Below are positions 51,742-60,425 of a DNA stretch of 64,000 nucleotides, one piece after another. How positions within the stretch are numbered: the stretch's first letter is position 1; each line of letters begins with the position of its first letter. Under the pieces are notes generated by a model, which saw nothing but the letters and a program-made list of their open reading frames with translations, was not told the DNA's origin and did not search any database. The position numbers and the translations under genes are program-made. This stretch comes from Halorussus marinus (GTDB lineage: Archaea > Halobacteriota > Halobacteria > Halobacteriales > Haladaptataceae): positions 124,001 through 188,000 of the forward strand of contig NZ_SBIV01000004.1 of the NCBI RefSeq assembly GCF_004765795.1, read 5' to 3'.

Positions 51742-52437
51742 GTGAACAACGAGGCCATCCCGACCGGGTGCGGGCCGCTCGACGACCTGCTCGACGGCGG
51801 GTTCGAGCGCGGGACCGTGACGCAGGTGTACGGCCCGCCAGCCGCGGGCAAGACGAACGTCGCGCTCGGGGCGGCGGTCGAAGTCGCCGCCGCCGGCGGG
51901 ACCGCGGTGTACATCGACACCGAGGGGCTGTCGCTCGCGCGGTTCGAACAGGTCGCCTCGGCGAAGGCCGACGACGTCGAGGAGTTGACTTCCCGCATCG
52001 TGATCGAGGAGGCCTACGACTTCGAGGACCAACAGCAGGCGGTCCGGGACGCCGGCGAGTTCGCCGAGCGGGCGGATCTGGTGGTGCTCGACAGCGCCAC
52101 CGGCTTCTACCGGATGGAGCGCTCGGAGGACACCGAGGGCGGGGAGGCGCTCCGGAAGGTCGCGAGTCAGGTCACCCACCTGCTGTCGCTGGCGCGCAAA
52201 CACGACCTCGCGGTCGTGTTGACGAATCAGGTGTACACCGACCCCGACAGCGACCGCACCCGGCCGCTCGGGGGCCACACGCTCGAACACTGGACCGGCA
52301 CGGTCGTCCGGATCGACCGGTTCCGGGGCGGGAACCGCCGGGCGACCCTCGAAAAACACCGCGCGAAGCCCGCGGGCGAGACCGCGCAGTTCGAGATCAC
52401 GGACGCGGGGCTGTCGGGCGTCGAAGAACGGGTGTAG
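51742..52437 (+). CDS. radB: DNA repair and recombination protein RadB
   Basis: RadB is the archaeal RadA paralogue lacking the N-terminal helix-hairpin-helix domain; it assists RadA-driven recombination. The 231-residue protein starts with a GTG, has Walker A GPPAAGKT (31-38), Walker B LVVLDSATGFY and the TNQVYTD loop. Length is typical. It converges on the S8e gene, which begins reading from the other side 7 bases away. Confidence 0.94.
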   Translation: MNNEAIPTGCGPLDDLLDGGFERGTVTQVYGPPAAGKTNVALGAAVEVAAAGGTAVYIDTEGLSLARFEQVASAKADDVEELTSRIVIEEAYDFEDQQQAVRDAGEFAERADLVVLDSATGFYRMERSEDTEGGEALRKVASQVTHLLSLARKHDLAVVLTNQVYTDPDSDRTRPLGGHTLEHWTGTVVRIDRFRGGNRRATLEKHRAKPAGETAQFEITDAGLSGVEERV

Positions 52438-52444
52438 AAGCGAG

Positions 52445-52816
52445 TTACTCGACGAGGACGGCGTTCACGTTGCCGGTCTGGCCGGGTCGGGACGTGACGC
52501 GGGCCCGACCCTCGCTGGTCTCGATGACCGCGCCCTTGGTGACGATGTTCCGCCGGACGTAGTTGGGGTTGGCGGCGTTCTCGACGACGTCTTCGATGTC
52601 GGCCTCGACGGTCTCGCCGTCGATCGCGACGCTCGCGACGTTCGTCGACAGCGCGCGGACCTTCTGGGTGTTGCCCCGGGAGTCGAGGGTGCGGAACTTG
52701 GGGTCGCCGACCGTGGTCTCGGTCGGTTCGCGGCCCAGCTGGTGCTTTTTCTTCTTCTGCGCCGGGCGGAGTCGGCCGCCGGTGCGCTTGCGCGTCGAGT
52801 GTCCTTGGTCTTTCAT
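52445..52816 (-). CDS. rps8e: 30S ribosomal protein S8e
   Basis: A 123-residue protein, with a basic start (MKDQGHSTRKRTGGRLRPAQ) and the family motif VRALSTNVASVAIDG, then YVRRNIVTKGAVIET. It binds the small subunit rRNA. AGATATATAAG upstream on the minus strand (about 52838-52848) is a strong TATA box. The 123 residues match the usual archaeal length. Confidence 0.97.
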   Translation of the reverse strand: MKDQGHSTRKRTGGRLRPAQKKKKHQLGREPTETTVGDPKFRTLDSRGNTQKVRALSTNVASVAIDGETVEADIEDVVENAANPNYVRRNIVTKGAVIETSEGRARVTSRPGQTGNVNAVLVE

Positions 52817-52929
52817 ACCCGTGAAATCGGCGAGCGCACACTTATATATCTCGGTTCCGCGCAATCGGCGGCTCCGGGCCGGCCCGCGGACCGACAGCTT
52901 TAGGCCGACCACGCGTCCGATTCGTACCG

Positions 52930-53382
52930 ATGAGTCTCCGACGCGCAGTCGCGGCCCCGTTCAAGCAGAAGGGCCGCGAGCGCCTGCCAGAGAGCGAGCT
53001 CGTGGTCGCGCTGTCGCTGGACCGCGATTGGTTCTCGCCCGATCAGGCCGAGCGGCTGGTCGACGTGGCGACCGGACAGGGACTGCTCGACCGCCGGGAC
53101 GACGGCGTCGTCGCGGGGTTCGACCCCTCGGCGGTCGAAATCCCCGACGGGTTCGTCCCCGACGAGTCGGTGCTTCAGGAGCAGTCGACGTTCGAGCGCC
53201 TACTCGATCAGGTGGTCGCGGCCGGCACCGAAAAGCAGACCGCGGTCGCCGAGATCAACGAACTACAGGGCGACCTCGGCGTGACAATCGAGGCCGCGGC
53301 GGTCGTGTACGCCCGCCGGCGCGGCGTCGACGTGCGCGAGGCGGCCGCCGACGCCCGCGAGGAACTGAAAGCCGAAGGGTAA
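52930..53382 (+). CDS. DUF2240 family protein
   Basis: The 150-residue protein runs MSLRRAVAAPFKQKGRERLPESELVVALSLDRDWFSPDQAERLV, then GLLDRRDDGVVAGFDPSAVEIPDGF, and a helical C-terminus (TIEAAAVVYARRRGVDVREAAADAREEL). This fits the archaeal DUF2240 family, a winged-helix-like fold with a helical tail. Function unknown. It is divergent from rps8e. Confidence 0.85.
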   Translation: MSLRRAVAAPFKQKGRERLPESELVVALSLDRDWFSPDQAERLVDVATGQGLLDRRDDGVVAGFDPSAVEIPDGFVPDESVLQEQSTFERLLDQVVAAGTEKQTAVAEINELQGDLGVTIEAAAVVYARRRGVDVREAAADAREELKAEG

Positions 53383-53407
53383 TTCCGCCCCCGCTCGTAC
53401 CGTGCGT

Positions 53408-53809
53408 ATGGTCGAGGAGCGAACCACCGACGGCAAGCGTATCGCCCAGTTGCTCGCCTCGGAGGTCGACGGCCGCGAGGATTCGGGACTGTCGGCGCTC
53501 GACGTCGCCGACGCCGACCCAGACGTCGAGGGGTCTGCCGACGGCGAACTCGCGTACCGCATCGTCAGCCACGCCGGCGACGAGACCGTCGCCTTCGCGG
53601 CGGTCTACGCCCACGAGGACCGTACCAGAGTGGAGTTTCAGGCGGGCGTCGACGCCGCGGCCGAGGCCGCCGCGGACGCCGGCCTGCGGGTGCGACCGAA
53701 GGCGGTCCGGCCGCCGCGAACCGTCGTCTTCGTCGAGGACGGCGCGGCGGTGAAACGCGCCACCGACGCGGTGGTCGCGGCCCTACAGGCTCTCGAGGAG
53801 ACCGGGTAG
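53408..53809 (+). CDS. uncharacterised haloarchaeal protein
   Basis: A 133-residue acidic protein, MVEERTTDGKRIAQLLASEVDGREDSGL, with a beta strand core (LAYRIVSHAGDETVAFAAVYAHEDRTRVEF) and a final helix. A GTG six bases earlier is also in frame. It follows the DUF2240 gene by 25 bases and is probably cotranscribed. Its last 27 bases overlap the HAD gene on the other strand. Looks like a conserved haloarchaeal DUF, which I cannot name with confidence. Confidence 0.7.
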   Translation: MVEERTTDGKRIAQLLASEVDGREDSGLSALDVADADPDVEGSADGELAYRIVSHAGDETVAFAAVYAHEDRTRVEFQAGVDAAAEAAADAGLRVRPKAVRPPRTVVFVEDGAAVKRATDAVVAALQALEETG

Positions 53810-54442
53810 CTCGGCCGCGAGCCGATCGCGTTCGACGTGGGCGTCGGCCGCCGGCGCGGGGTCGGGGCCCCCGTCGAAGACGACCTGTATCGCCGCCATC
53901 CCGGCGGCCTGCGCGCCGTGAACGTCGGCCTCGGGGTCGTCGCCGACGTAGACCGCTCGCTCGGGGGCGACCCCGAGTTCGTCGAGGATCGCCGCGAACG
54001 CGCGCTCGTCTGGCTTGCCGGCGTCGAGTTCGCCGGTCACGACCGTCGCGTCGAACGCGTCCACCCACTCGAACGCTTCGAGTTTGCTTCGCTGGGCGCG
54101 GGTCGACCCGTTCGTGAGGAGTCCGAGCCGATAGCGTTCGCGCAGGTCCGCGAGCAGGCCCGGGACCCCCTCGACCGGCGCGAGCGCGTCGCCGAGCGCC
54201 TCGCGGTAGGCCTCGGCGAGCGCCGCGGGATCGGCGTCGCTGTCGGCCGCGTCGAGGATGTCGGCGAAGATCGGCGTCCTGCTCTCGACGTCGAGGTAGT
54301 CGGCGTGGACATCTAGGTAGGTCGCCCGGTCGATTCGGGGCGCGCCGACCGCCTCGGTCGCGTCGTCGAGCACCTCCTGGCGGGGGCGATCGGGAACGGT
54401 CAGCGTGTAGTCGAAGTCGAAGACGACGGCGGTGACGGTCAC
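53783..54442 (-). CDS. HAD-superfamily phosphatase
   Basis: A 219-residue phosphatase-type protein with all four HAD motifs: FDFDYTL (nucleophile Asp and acid Asp), LLTNGS, the K of ELDAGKPDERAF, and VYVGDDPEADVHGAQAAGM. The cap is the C1 helical type, as in phosphoglycolate phosphatase. The GTG at 54442 is chosen, placing the first strand at residue 5; an ATG 45 bases upstream is possible. Its 3' end overlaps the neighbour by 27 bases. Confidence 0.9.
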   Translation of the reverse strand: MTVTAVVFDFDYTLTVPDRPRQEVLDDATEAVGAPRIDRATYLDVHADYLDVESRTPIFADILDAADSDADPAALAEAYREALGDALAPVEGVPGLLADLRERYRLGLLTNGSTRAQRSKLEAFEWVDAFDATVVTGELDAGKPDERAFAAILDELGVAPERAVYVGDDPEADVHGAQAAGMAAIQVVFDGGPDPAPAADAHVERDRLAAELPGLLESL

Positions 54443-54518
54443 GCCACGCTCTTGGACGGAGTCCGACTTGATACCTGCGGAGAGCAAGAGCCATGAGGGC
54501 CCGCGGGCAACTGTCGGC

Positions 54519-55367
54519 GTGACCTGTTTCGACCGGCTTCGGAACCGGATACGCGAGACCGGCGGCGGCCTCGCGGTCGGGCTGAACCCCGAGCGTTCGC
54601 GGCTCCCCGCCGACTGTCGCGAGTACGACTACCCTCGGCGGGCGTTCACCCGCCGCATCGTCGACGCGACCAGCGACCGCGCGGCGGCTTACACCCTGAA
54701 CCCGGCGTACTACGCCGACGCCGACGGTCGGGTCGCGATGGCCGAGACCGTCGCCTACGCCCGCGGACGGGGCGTGCCGGTCATACTCGACGGCAAGTGG
54801 ACCGCGATCCGCGGGTCGCGGGTCGGTCTGCTCGATTCGGTGGACGCGGTGACGGTCGCGCCAGCGGTCGGCGTCGGCTCGGGCGCGCTCGGCGACGAGG
54901 CGCTCGCGCGACTTCGAGACACCGAGACGGCGGCGTTCGCGGTCTGCCGGACGCCCAACGCGGGGGCGAGCGACCTCCAGGCGCTCGCGGTCGCCGGCGA
55001 GAGCGACCCCGAGGAGACGGTAGCCGAGCGGGTGGCCTCGCGGGTCGCCGAACGGGCGGCCGACGCCGAGACCGCGATCGGACTGCTGGTCGGCGGCCCG
55101 AGCGAGACGCTCGAACGGCTCCGCGAGCGCGCCCCGGACCTGCCGTTTCTCGCGGTCGGCGAGACGAGCAACGACCCCGACGTCGCCGACTACGTGACTC
55201 CCGACGACGCGGGCGAGCCGGGCGTCGGCCTCGTGGAGGCCGGCCGGGAAGTCATCTACGCCGGCGAGGCCCCCGGCGCCGCCCCCAGCCGCGATCGGGA
55301 CCGGGACGCCGACGCGTACGCCGCCGCGGCCCGGCAGGCGGCGGGACGACTCAGCCGCCGGCTTTAA
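54519..55367 (+). CDS. PyrF-like (OMP decarboxylase fold) protein lacking catalytic residues
   Basis: The 282-residue protein aligns over its length with type 2 orotidine-phosphate decarboxylase: CFDRLRNRI, RIVDATSDRAAAY, VAMAETVAYARGRGVPVILDGK, VCRTPNAGASDLQALAV and VGLVEAGREVIYAGE. Key residues differ: VGLNP has Asn23 for the ribose-binding Asp; YTLN has Thr59 where active enzymes have Lys; DGKWTA keeps D91 and K93 but has Ala96 for the second catalytic Asp. It is unlikely to decarboxylate OMP at normal rates and is probably a diverged paralogue. Start: GTG at 54519. Confidence 0.8.
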   Translation: MTCFDRLRNRIRETGGGLAVGLNPERSRLPADCREYDYPRRAFTRRIVDATSDRAAAYTLNPAYYADADGRVAMAETVAYARGRGVPVILDGKWTAIRGSRVGLLDSVDAVTVAPAVGVGSGALGDEALARLRDTETAAFAVCRTPNAGASDLQALAVAGESDPEETVAERVASRVAERAADAETAIGLLVGGPSETLERLRERAPDLPFLAVGETSNDPDVADYVTPDDAGEPGVGLVEAGREVIYAGEAPGAAPSRDRDRDADAYAAAARQAAGRLSRRL

Positions 55368-55564
55368 AAGCGCATCACGTCCTCGTCGTCGAGATCGTCG
55401 GGTACCGTGGTCGCGCGCCCGTCGTCCCCGTCGGTCGAAGCGCACTGGACACAGAGGTCGAACCGCTCGCTCCAGTGGTCCTCGCAGGCGAGAGTCCCGC
55501 AGTTCGGACACGAGTGGGCCGCCTCGTTGCGCTCGCAGATCTGACAGAGGCCGGTGACGCTCAT
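55364..55564 (-). CDS. HIT-type zinc-finger mini-protein
   Basis: A 66-residue protein: LCQICERNEAAHSCPNCGTLACEDHWSERFDLCVQCAS. CxxC, CxxC, C/H and CxxC make two zinc sites arranged like a zf-HIT finger. An acidic tail follows. It overlaps the end of the PyrF-like gene by 4 bases, tail to tail. Such single-finger proteins are abundant in haloarchaea; partners unknown. Confidence 0.8.
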   Translation of the reverse strand: MSVTGLCQICERNEAAHSCPNCGTLACEDHWSERFDLCVQCASTDGDDGRATTVPDDLDDEDVMRF

Positions 55565-55684
55565 GGCGAGTACGTACGACGCCCGGCCCAATGAGTGTGT
55601 GGGCGACCCGCGATTCGGGCGTCGTCTCAGCGCGCCGACGACTCGATGACATCGGTGTCAGCCGGTGGCGCCAGTGTTGCCGAG

Positions 55685-55693
55685 ATTATATAT
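55685..55693 (+). promoter_or_regulatory. TATA box upstream of doxX
   Basis: ATTATATAT is a strong TATA element. It lies about 29 bases before a GTG at 55718, not before the doxX ATG at 55804. Transcription would therefore begin at or near the small upstream frame. Confidence 0.6.
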
Positions 55694-55717
55694 CGGTTCC
55701 GAATAGAACTACGTTCC

Positions 55718-55804
55718 GTGACGAAACCCAGTAACCGATCGAAACCTGAATCGCGCCCACGGACCCTCGAACCAGACGCCCGATCGCGGGAGGTGTCGGT
55801 CTGA
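55718..55804 (+). CDS. possible 28-residue leaderless peptide before doxX
   Basis: GTG at 55718 sits where transcription should start. The frame reads MTKPSNRSKPESRPRTLEPD and continues 8 more residues to a TGA that shares one base with the doxX ATG (TGATG). That arrangement couples termination to reinitiation. The peptide is basic and Pro/Ser-rich, with no hydrophobic part. Confidence 0.45.
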   Translation: MTKPSNRSKPESRPRTLEPDARSREVSV

Positions 55805-56220
55805 TGGCGGTCACCGGCGTCGAAGGGATCGCGCTCCTCGTCGGTCGCGTCCTGTTCGGGGGCGTCGTCGCGTTCATGGGGTTCAACCACTTCGTGCAGA
55901 CCGAACAGATGACCGGATACGCCGAGTTCAAGGGCCTCCCCGCTCCGACGCTCTCGGTCCTCGGGTCGGGGGCCGTCCTCGTCGCCGGCGGCCTCGGCGT
56001 TCTCGCCGGCGCGTTTCCCGTCGCGAGCGCGATCGCCGTCGCGGCGTTCCTCTTACTCTCGGCGGTGACGATGCACGACTTCTGGGCCGTCCCCGACGAC
56101 CAACGGCAAGACGAGATGACCCAGTTCCTCAAGAACGTCGCGCTGGCCGGCGGTGCTGTCGTGGTCGCGGCGGTCGGCACGCAGGCGTGGGCGTACGACC
56201 TCGGCCTCCGTCTCCTGTAA
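55804..56220 (+). CDS. DoxX family membrane protein
   Basis: A 138-residue protein with four membrane helices and the opening ALLVGRVLFGGVVAFMGFNHF typical of the DoxX/DoxD family, then LGSGAVLVAGGLGVLAGAFP and MHDFWAVPDDQRQDEMTQFLKNVALAGG. DoxX-type proteins are linked to quinone or thiosulfate redox reactions and to detoxification. The role here is undefined. Translation is probably coupled to the leader frame. Confidence 0.85.
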   Translation: MAVTGVEGIALLVGRVLFGGVVAFMGFNHFVQTEQMTGYAEFKGLPAPTLSVLGSGAVLVAGGLGVLAGAFPVASAIAVAAFLLLSAVTMHDFWAVPDDQRQDEMTQFLKNVALAGGAVVVAAVGTQAWAYDLGLRLL

Positions 56221-56313
56221 CGCCGCACGACTGTTCTCAAAATTCGTTCTCGGGTCGGGACGGAGCGAGCAGTCCGACGCGGCGAATCGCAGGGCGGACG
56301 GATCGAAATGCCG

Positions 56314-57243
56314 TCAGTCGTCGGCGACTTCCTCGCGGAGCGTCCCCAACTCGGCCATCCGCTCGGCGTGGGCGTTGTGCTGGTGGATGGACTCGTCGTT
56401 GCTCTGTTTCATCGTGACGACCGCGTCGTCGGGGAGGTCGGGGAACTGGGCCACCACGCCCTCGGCCATGTCGCGCACGCAGTCCTCGACAAACTTCGCG
56501 TTGGCGTGGGCCTCGAAAGTCATGTGGTCCTCGTCGGGACGCTTCGCGAGGTTGTAGATCCGCGCGCTCATCGAGTCGCGGGCCACCTCGATCAACTCCA
56601 GGAGGTTCACCTCGGGCGCGCCCTCGCTCTCGACGGTGAGCGTCGCGTGACCGCGCTGGGAGTGGCCCGCTTGGGGGACCTCCCGCAGGAACTCCCGCAC
56701 CTCCTCGTCACCGACTCCGAGGTCCTCGAGTTTCCGGCGGGCGGTCTCGCTCATCATCCCCTGCGAGCAGGGACAGACGGTCATGCCGGTGACCCGCGCG
56801 CCGATCTTCTCGCGGGTGCCCTCGTCGGTGGCGGTCGCGCCCGCGAGGATGTCGACGGTCGCCTGCGTCGGGCGCTCGCTCGCCGGGGTCTCGTCTTTGA
56901 TCATGTACTCGGCCTCCATCTGGACCTCGGCCTTGGAGGTGTAGTCGTGTTTCTCGAGGAGGCGCTCGGCGGCCTCCCCGCAGACGTCCTCGACGCGATA
57001 GGTGGGTTCGGTCACCGCGTCTTCGAGGATCTCGTCGACGACTTCCATGTTGCGACTCATGTCCGCGCCCTTCCGCCAACTCGGCAGGTCGACCAGCACT
57101 TCGAACTCCGCGGTCAGCACGATCGGCCGCTTGTCGGGTCGCGCGAGTTCGACCAGCTTGGTCACGCCCGTCACGCCGACCCGGTTCAGGCCGACTTCTA
57201 CGTCCGGCTCGGACGCCTGTACGTCCGGCAGTTGCTCGTCCAT
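56314..57243 (-). CDS. mptA: GTP cyclohydrolase MptA
   Basis: MptA is the archaeal Fe(II)-dependent GTP cyclohydrolase that starts pterin (folate or methanopterin-type) and queuosine-like pathways. The 309-residue protein has [23 protein letters not shown], the metal-site motif [16 protein letters not shown] (near 150-165), and [11 protein letters not shown]. Length fits the MptA/FolE2 family. Start ATG at 57243, 50 bases from the NAD kinase stop, so the two genes may share a transcript. Confidence 0.95.
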   Translation of the reverse strand: MDEQLPDVQASEPDVEVGLNRVGVTGVTKLVELARPDKRPIVLTAEFEVLVDLPSWRKGADMSRNMEVVDEILEDAVTEPTYRVEDVCGEAAERLLEKHDYTSKAEVQMEAEYMIKDETPASERPTQATVDILAGATATDEGTREKIGARVTGMTVCPCSQGMMSETARRKLEDLGVGDEEVREFLREVPQAGHSQRGHATLTVESEGAPEVNLLELIEVARDSMSARIYNLAKRPDEDHMTFEAHANAKFVEDCVRDMAEGVVAQFPDLPDDAVVTMKQSNDESIHQHNAHAERMAELGTLREEVADD

Positions 57244-57293
57244 TACCCGAGGATAGCGAGCGGGGCTGATTAGGGCTTTCCCTTTCGGAAAAG

Positions 57294-58115
57294 TCAGTCG
57301 AGCTTCCCGAGCGCCTCGAAGAAGTCGCTCGCCGGTTCGGCGATCCGGGCCGGCTCGTCGGCGACGCCAACTCGGACCCACTCGGGGGTCTCGATCCGCT
57401 TGCGGGTGCTGTCGCCGCTGACGAAGCCGTGTTCGGCGTCGGCCGCCCGAATCTCGACCTCGCTGTCGCTCGGGATCACCAGCGGCGCCATCGACTCGGC
57501 CGCGCACATCTCGGTCACGATCAGGGCGTCGACCTCGGGGTGGACCACCGGGCCGCCCTCGCTGAGGTTGTACGCGGTGCTACCGGTCGACGTCGAGACC
57601 AGCACGCCGTCGCCCCGACCGCCGGCGAACAGCCGACCGTCGACCCTGACCTCGTACTCGATCCCGTTGCCGTGGCCCCGCTGGGCGCCCTGGACGACGA
57701 TCTCGTTGAGCGCCGGCGGGAGCGTCCAGTCGCCGTCGCCGTCGGCGATCAGCCGGGGCGCCTCCCGGACCGGGATCGATCCCGATTCGCGGTAAACGGC
57801 GACCACCGACTCGACCGTCTGGACCGCCTCGCGAGGTGCGACGCCGTTGAGGAATCCGACCTCGCCGAGGTTGACCCCCAGAATCGGCGTCGAGCCCGCG
57901 CCGCGGGCCGCAAAGAGGAACGTCCCGTCACCGCCGATCGAGACCACGAGGTCTGTGGCGTCCATCTCGTCGACCGGCCGACCGTCGCCGTCGACCGTCG
58001 CGGCCGTCGCGGCGTCGAGCCAGACGGTCACGTCGTCGGGCAGCGTTTCACGTATTCGTGCGGCCAGAAAGGCGGCGCGGGAGTTGCCCTTCTGGGCGAC
58101 GATACCGACTTTCAT
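57294..58115 (-). CDS. NAD kinase
   Basis: A 273-residue protein that makes NADP from [14 protein letters not shown] (61-71), [31 protein letters not shown], and [20 protein letters not shown] are the nucleotide-binding motifs of the family. The start ATG at 58115 gives [11 protein letters not shown], the usual opening strand. It is divergent from the KaiC-type gene and 50 bases upstream of mptA. Confidence 0.95.
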   Translation of the reverse strand: MKVGIVAQKGNSRAAFLAARIRETLPDDVTVWLDAATAATVDGDGRPVDEMDATDLVVSIGGDGTFLFAARGAGSTPILGVNLGEVGFLNGVAPREAVQTVESVVAVYRESGSIPVREAPRLIADGDGDWTLPPALNEIVVQGAQRGHGNGIEYEVRVDGRLFAGGRGDGVLVSTSTGSTAYNLSEGGPVVHPEVDALIVTEMCAAESMAPLVIPSDSEVEIRAADAEHGFVSGDSTRKRIETPEWVRVGVADEPARIAEPASDFFEALGKLD

Positions 58116-58233
58116 CGATGGCACTTCTCGCCCGGTCGGCAAAAGTCCGCCGACACCGAGAAACATTCAAATGCGGTCGGTCCGACGTGTCACACATGTT
58201 CCCGCGCGCTCGACGGTCACGGAGGTGGACGGC

Positions 58234-59604
58234 GTGAGCGACGACGACTGGTTCGAGCGCGCGCTCGACGAGGCGTCCGACGAGGAGACCGACGACTCCG
58301 AGTCCGAAGACGGCGAGCGCTCGGCCGACGCCGAGGCGCCCTCCGAGATCGGAGACCGGGAGAATGCAGGCGCCGACCCGGGCGGAATCGAGCGCGAGGC
58401 AGACCGCGGCGAGTCGGAGTTCGGCGGCGACGCCGACACGGACGCCGGATTCGGCACCGATTCCGGGACGGACACCGGGTTTGGCGACGCCGGCGGCGCC
58501 GACGGATTCGGGGATACGTCCGAGACTGACCCCGGATTCGGGGATGATGCCGACACGGACTCCGGGTTCGGCCCAGACGCCGAGGGCGGTGACGTCGTCG
58601 GCGACGATCGGGACGCCGGGGACGGCCCCGACGGCGAAGCCGACGGGTTCGCGGACGCCGACCCCTACGAGGCCAGCGACGACGAGGGGCTGTTCGACGA
58701 GGACTTCAGCACCGCCTTCGAGAACGCACCGGGCGGCGGTGGCGCCGGCGGCGACACGGAGTTCGGCGACGCCGGCCTCGGCGACGCCGCCCCCGAGGGG
58801 TTCGGTGGCGACGACGCCGGCTTCGGGATGGGCGGTGGCGGCGGGTTCGGCGAGACCGACGAGCCGTTCGAGGAAACCGAGTTCGACGAGGAGTTCGAGT
58901 CGTCGATCCCGCGAGTGGACGTCGGAATCGAGGGCCTCGACAGCATGATTCAGGGCGGGGTGCCCGAGCGGTCGCTGTTGACCACCATCGGGTCGGCCGG
59001 GACCGGCAAGACCACGTTCGGGCTCCAGTTCCTCAACGAGGCGCTCGAAGCCGGCGAGAACGCGGTGTTCATCACCCTCGAAGAGAGCCGCGGTCGGATC
59101 ATCAACACCGCCACCGAGAAGGGGTGGTCGTTCGACGACTACGAGTCGGAGGGACGGCTCGCGGTCATCGACCTCGACCCCATCGAGATGGCGAACAGCC
59201 TCACGTCGATCCGAAACGACCTCCCGCGGCTCATCGAGGACTTCGGCGCGTCGCGGCTCGTCCTCGACTCGGTGTCGCTGCTGGAGATGATGTACGACGA
59301 GCAGGCGACCCGCCGCAACGAGGTGTACGACTTCACGCGGAGCCTCAAGCAGGCGGGCGTGACCACGATGCTCACCAGCGAGGCCAGCGAGGAGAACTCC
59401 TACGCCTCCCGGCACGGCATCATCGAGTATCTGGTGGACGCGGTCTTCATCCTGCGGTACATCCGATCGAGCGACGACTTCCGGGAGACGCGGCTCGCGG
59501 TCGAGATTCAGAAGATTCGGGACGCGAACCACTCCCGGGAGATCAAACCCTACTCCATCACGAACGACGGCATCAGCGTCTATCGGCAGGCGAATATCTT
59601 CTGA
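58234..59604 (+). CDS. KaiC-type RecA ATPase with GFG-rich acidic N-terminal tail
   Basis: A 456-residue protein. The first ~225 residues are acidic, disordered and repeat GFG units (about eight) spaced by Asp, Thr and Ala. The C-terminal domain begins IPRVDVGIEGLDSMIQGGVPERSLLTTIGSAGTGKTTF (broken around Walker A near 253-260), and continues through FITLEESRGRIIN, LVLDSVSLLEMM and SRHGIIEYLVDAVFILRYI. This is the Rad55/KaiC family, called HTR-like in haloarchaea as I recall. Start is a GTG; another GTG nine bases earlier is in frame. Confidence 0.82.
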   Translation: MSDDDWFERALDEASDEETDDSESEDGERSADAEAPSEIGDRENAGADPGGIEREADRGESEFGGDADTDAGFGTDSGTDTGFGDAGGADGFGDTSETDPGFGDDADTDSGFGPDAEGGDVVGDDRDAGDGPDGEADGFADADPYEASDDEGLFDEDFSTAFENAPGGGGAGGDTEFGDAGLGDAAPEGFGGDDAGFGMGGGGGFGETDEPFEETEFDEEFESSIPRVDVGIEGLDSMIQGGVPERSLLTTIGSAGTGKTTFGLQFLNEALEAGENAVFITLEESRGRIINTATEKGWSFDDYESEGRLAVIDLDPIEMANSLTSIRNDLPRLIEDFGASRLVLDSVSLLEMMYDEQATRRNEVYDFTRSLKQAGVTTMLTSEASEENSYASRHGIIEYLVDAVFILRYIRSSDDFRETRLAVEIQKIRDANHSREIKPYSITNDGISVYRQANIF

Positions 59605-59814
59605 GGCGACCTGTTGCTGTCTTTGCGAGCACCGGTTCGGAAGCCCGGCGGTCTTCGGGTGCGGGCGGCGCCTGCACGCGCGGCCCTTGCAGACGCTCGA
59701 TCAAAAACACCGGGAGAGCGTAGTGGTGAGAGGGGTTGGCACGGACGCTGAGCGCGTCTCGCCGGGGGCGGCGCGACTCGCGGAGCCCGTCGGACGGCGA
59801 CAGCGAGGCGTAGC

Positions 59815-60243
59815 CTACCGCACGACCGTCACCGGCTTCGTCGCGCGCCGGACCACCGTCTCGGCGACGCTACCGAGCAGGATTCGCGAGACCCCCGATC
59901 GGCCGTGGCTCCCCATGACGATCTGGTCGATTCCTTCCTCGTCGGCGTACTCCACGATGACGCTGGCGGGGCGGCCCATCTCGGTGACGGGGTTCAGGGT
60001 GACGTCGTACTCGTCGGCGGTCTCCTGTGCTCCCTCGAACAGCGATTCGCTCTGCTCGCGGGCGTTCTCGTACCACTCCTCGGAGCCGCCGGGCATCCCC
60101 ACCGGGGCGTTGTAGCCGGCGTCGATGGGGTCGATGACGTTGAGCACGGTGATCGTGTCGTCGGCGAACTCTTCGAGCGCGAAGTTGAGCGCGGTTCTCG
60201 ACTGCTCGGAGCCGTCGATCGGGACGAGTATCTCTTTGCTCAT
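59815..60243 (-). CDS. universal stress protein UspA
   Basis: A 142-residue protein with the Usp nucleotide-binding pattern: ILVPIDGSEQSRTAL at the start and VMGSHGRSGVSRILLGSVAETVVRRATKPVTVVR at the end, where the G-x2-G-x9-G-S element binds ATP. The ATG at 60243 is about 27 bases after a TATA-like GAGTTAAATG on the minus strand. Convergent with the KaiC-type gene. Confidence 0.93.
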   Translation of the reverse strand: MSKEILVPIDGSEQSRTALNFALEEFADDTITVLNVIDPIDAGYNAPVGMPGGSEEWYENAREQSESLFEGAQETADEYDVTLNPVTEMGRPASVIVEYADEEGIDQIVMGSHGRSGVSRILLGSVAETVVRRATKPVTVVR

Positions 60244-60425
60244 GGCCACGGGTAGACACGGCGTTCATTTAACTCTACATGTCGCCGTCGCGAGTCGAGA
60301 ACGGCGACAGGCCCGGGCGGGGAGTCGGCTTCGCTCGCCCGTCGGGTCGCTCCGAGAGAGCGGCGTTGGGCGCCTCGCTACTCGCGGTTTCACCGCTCGT
60401 GTTCCCGTGAGCCGGCCGGCTCACG

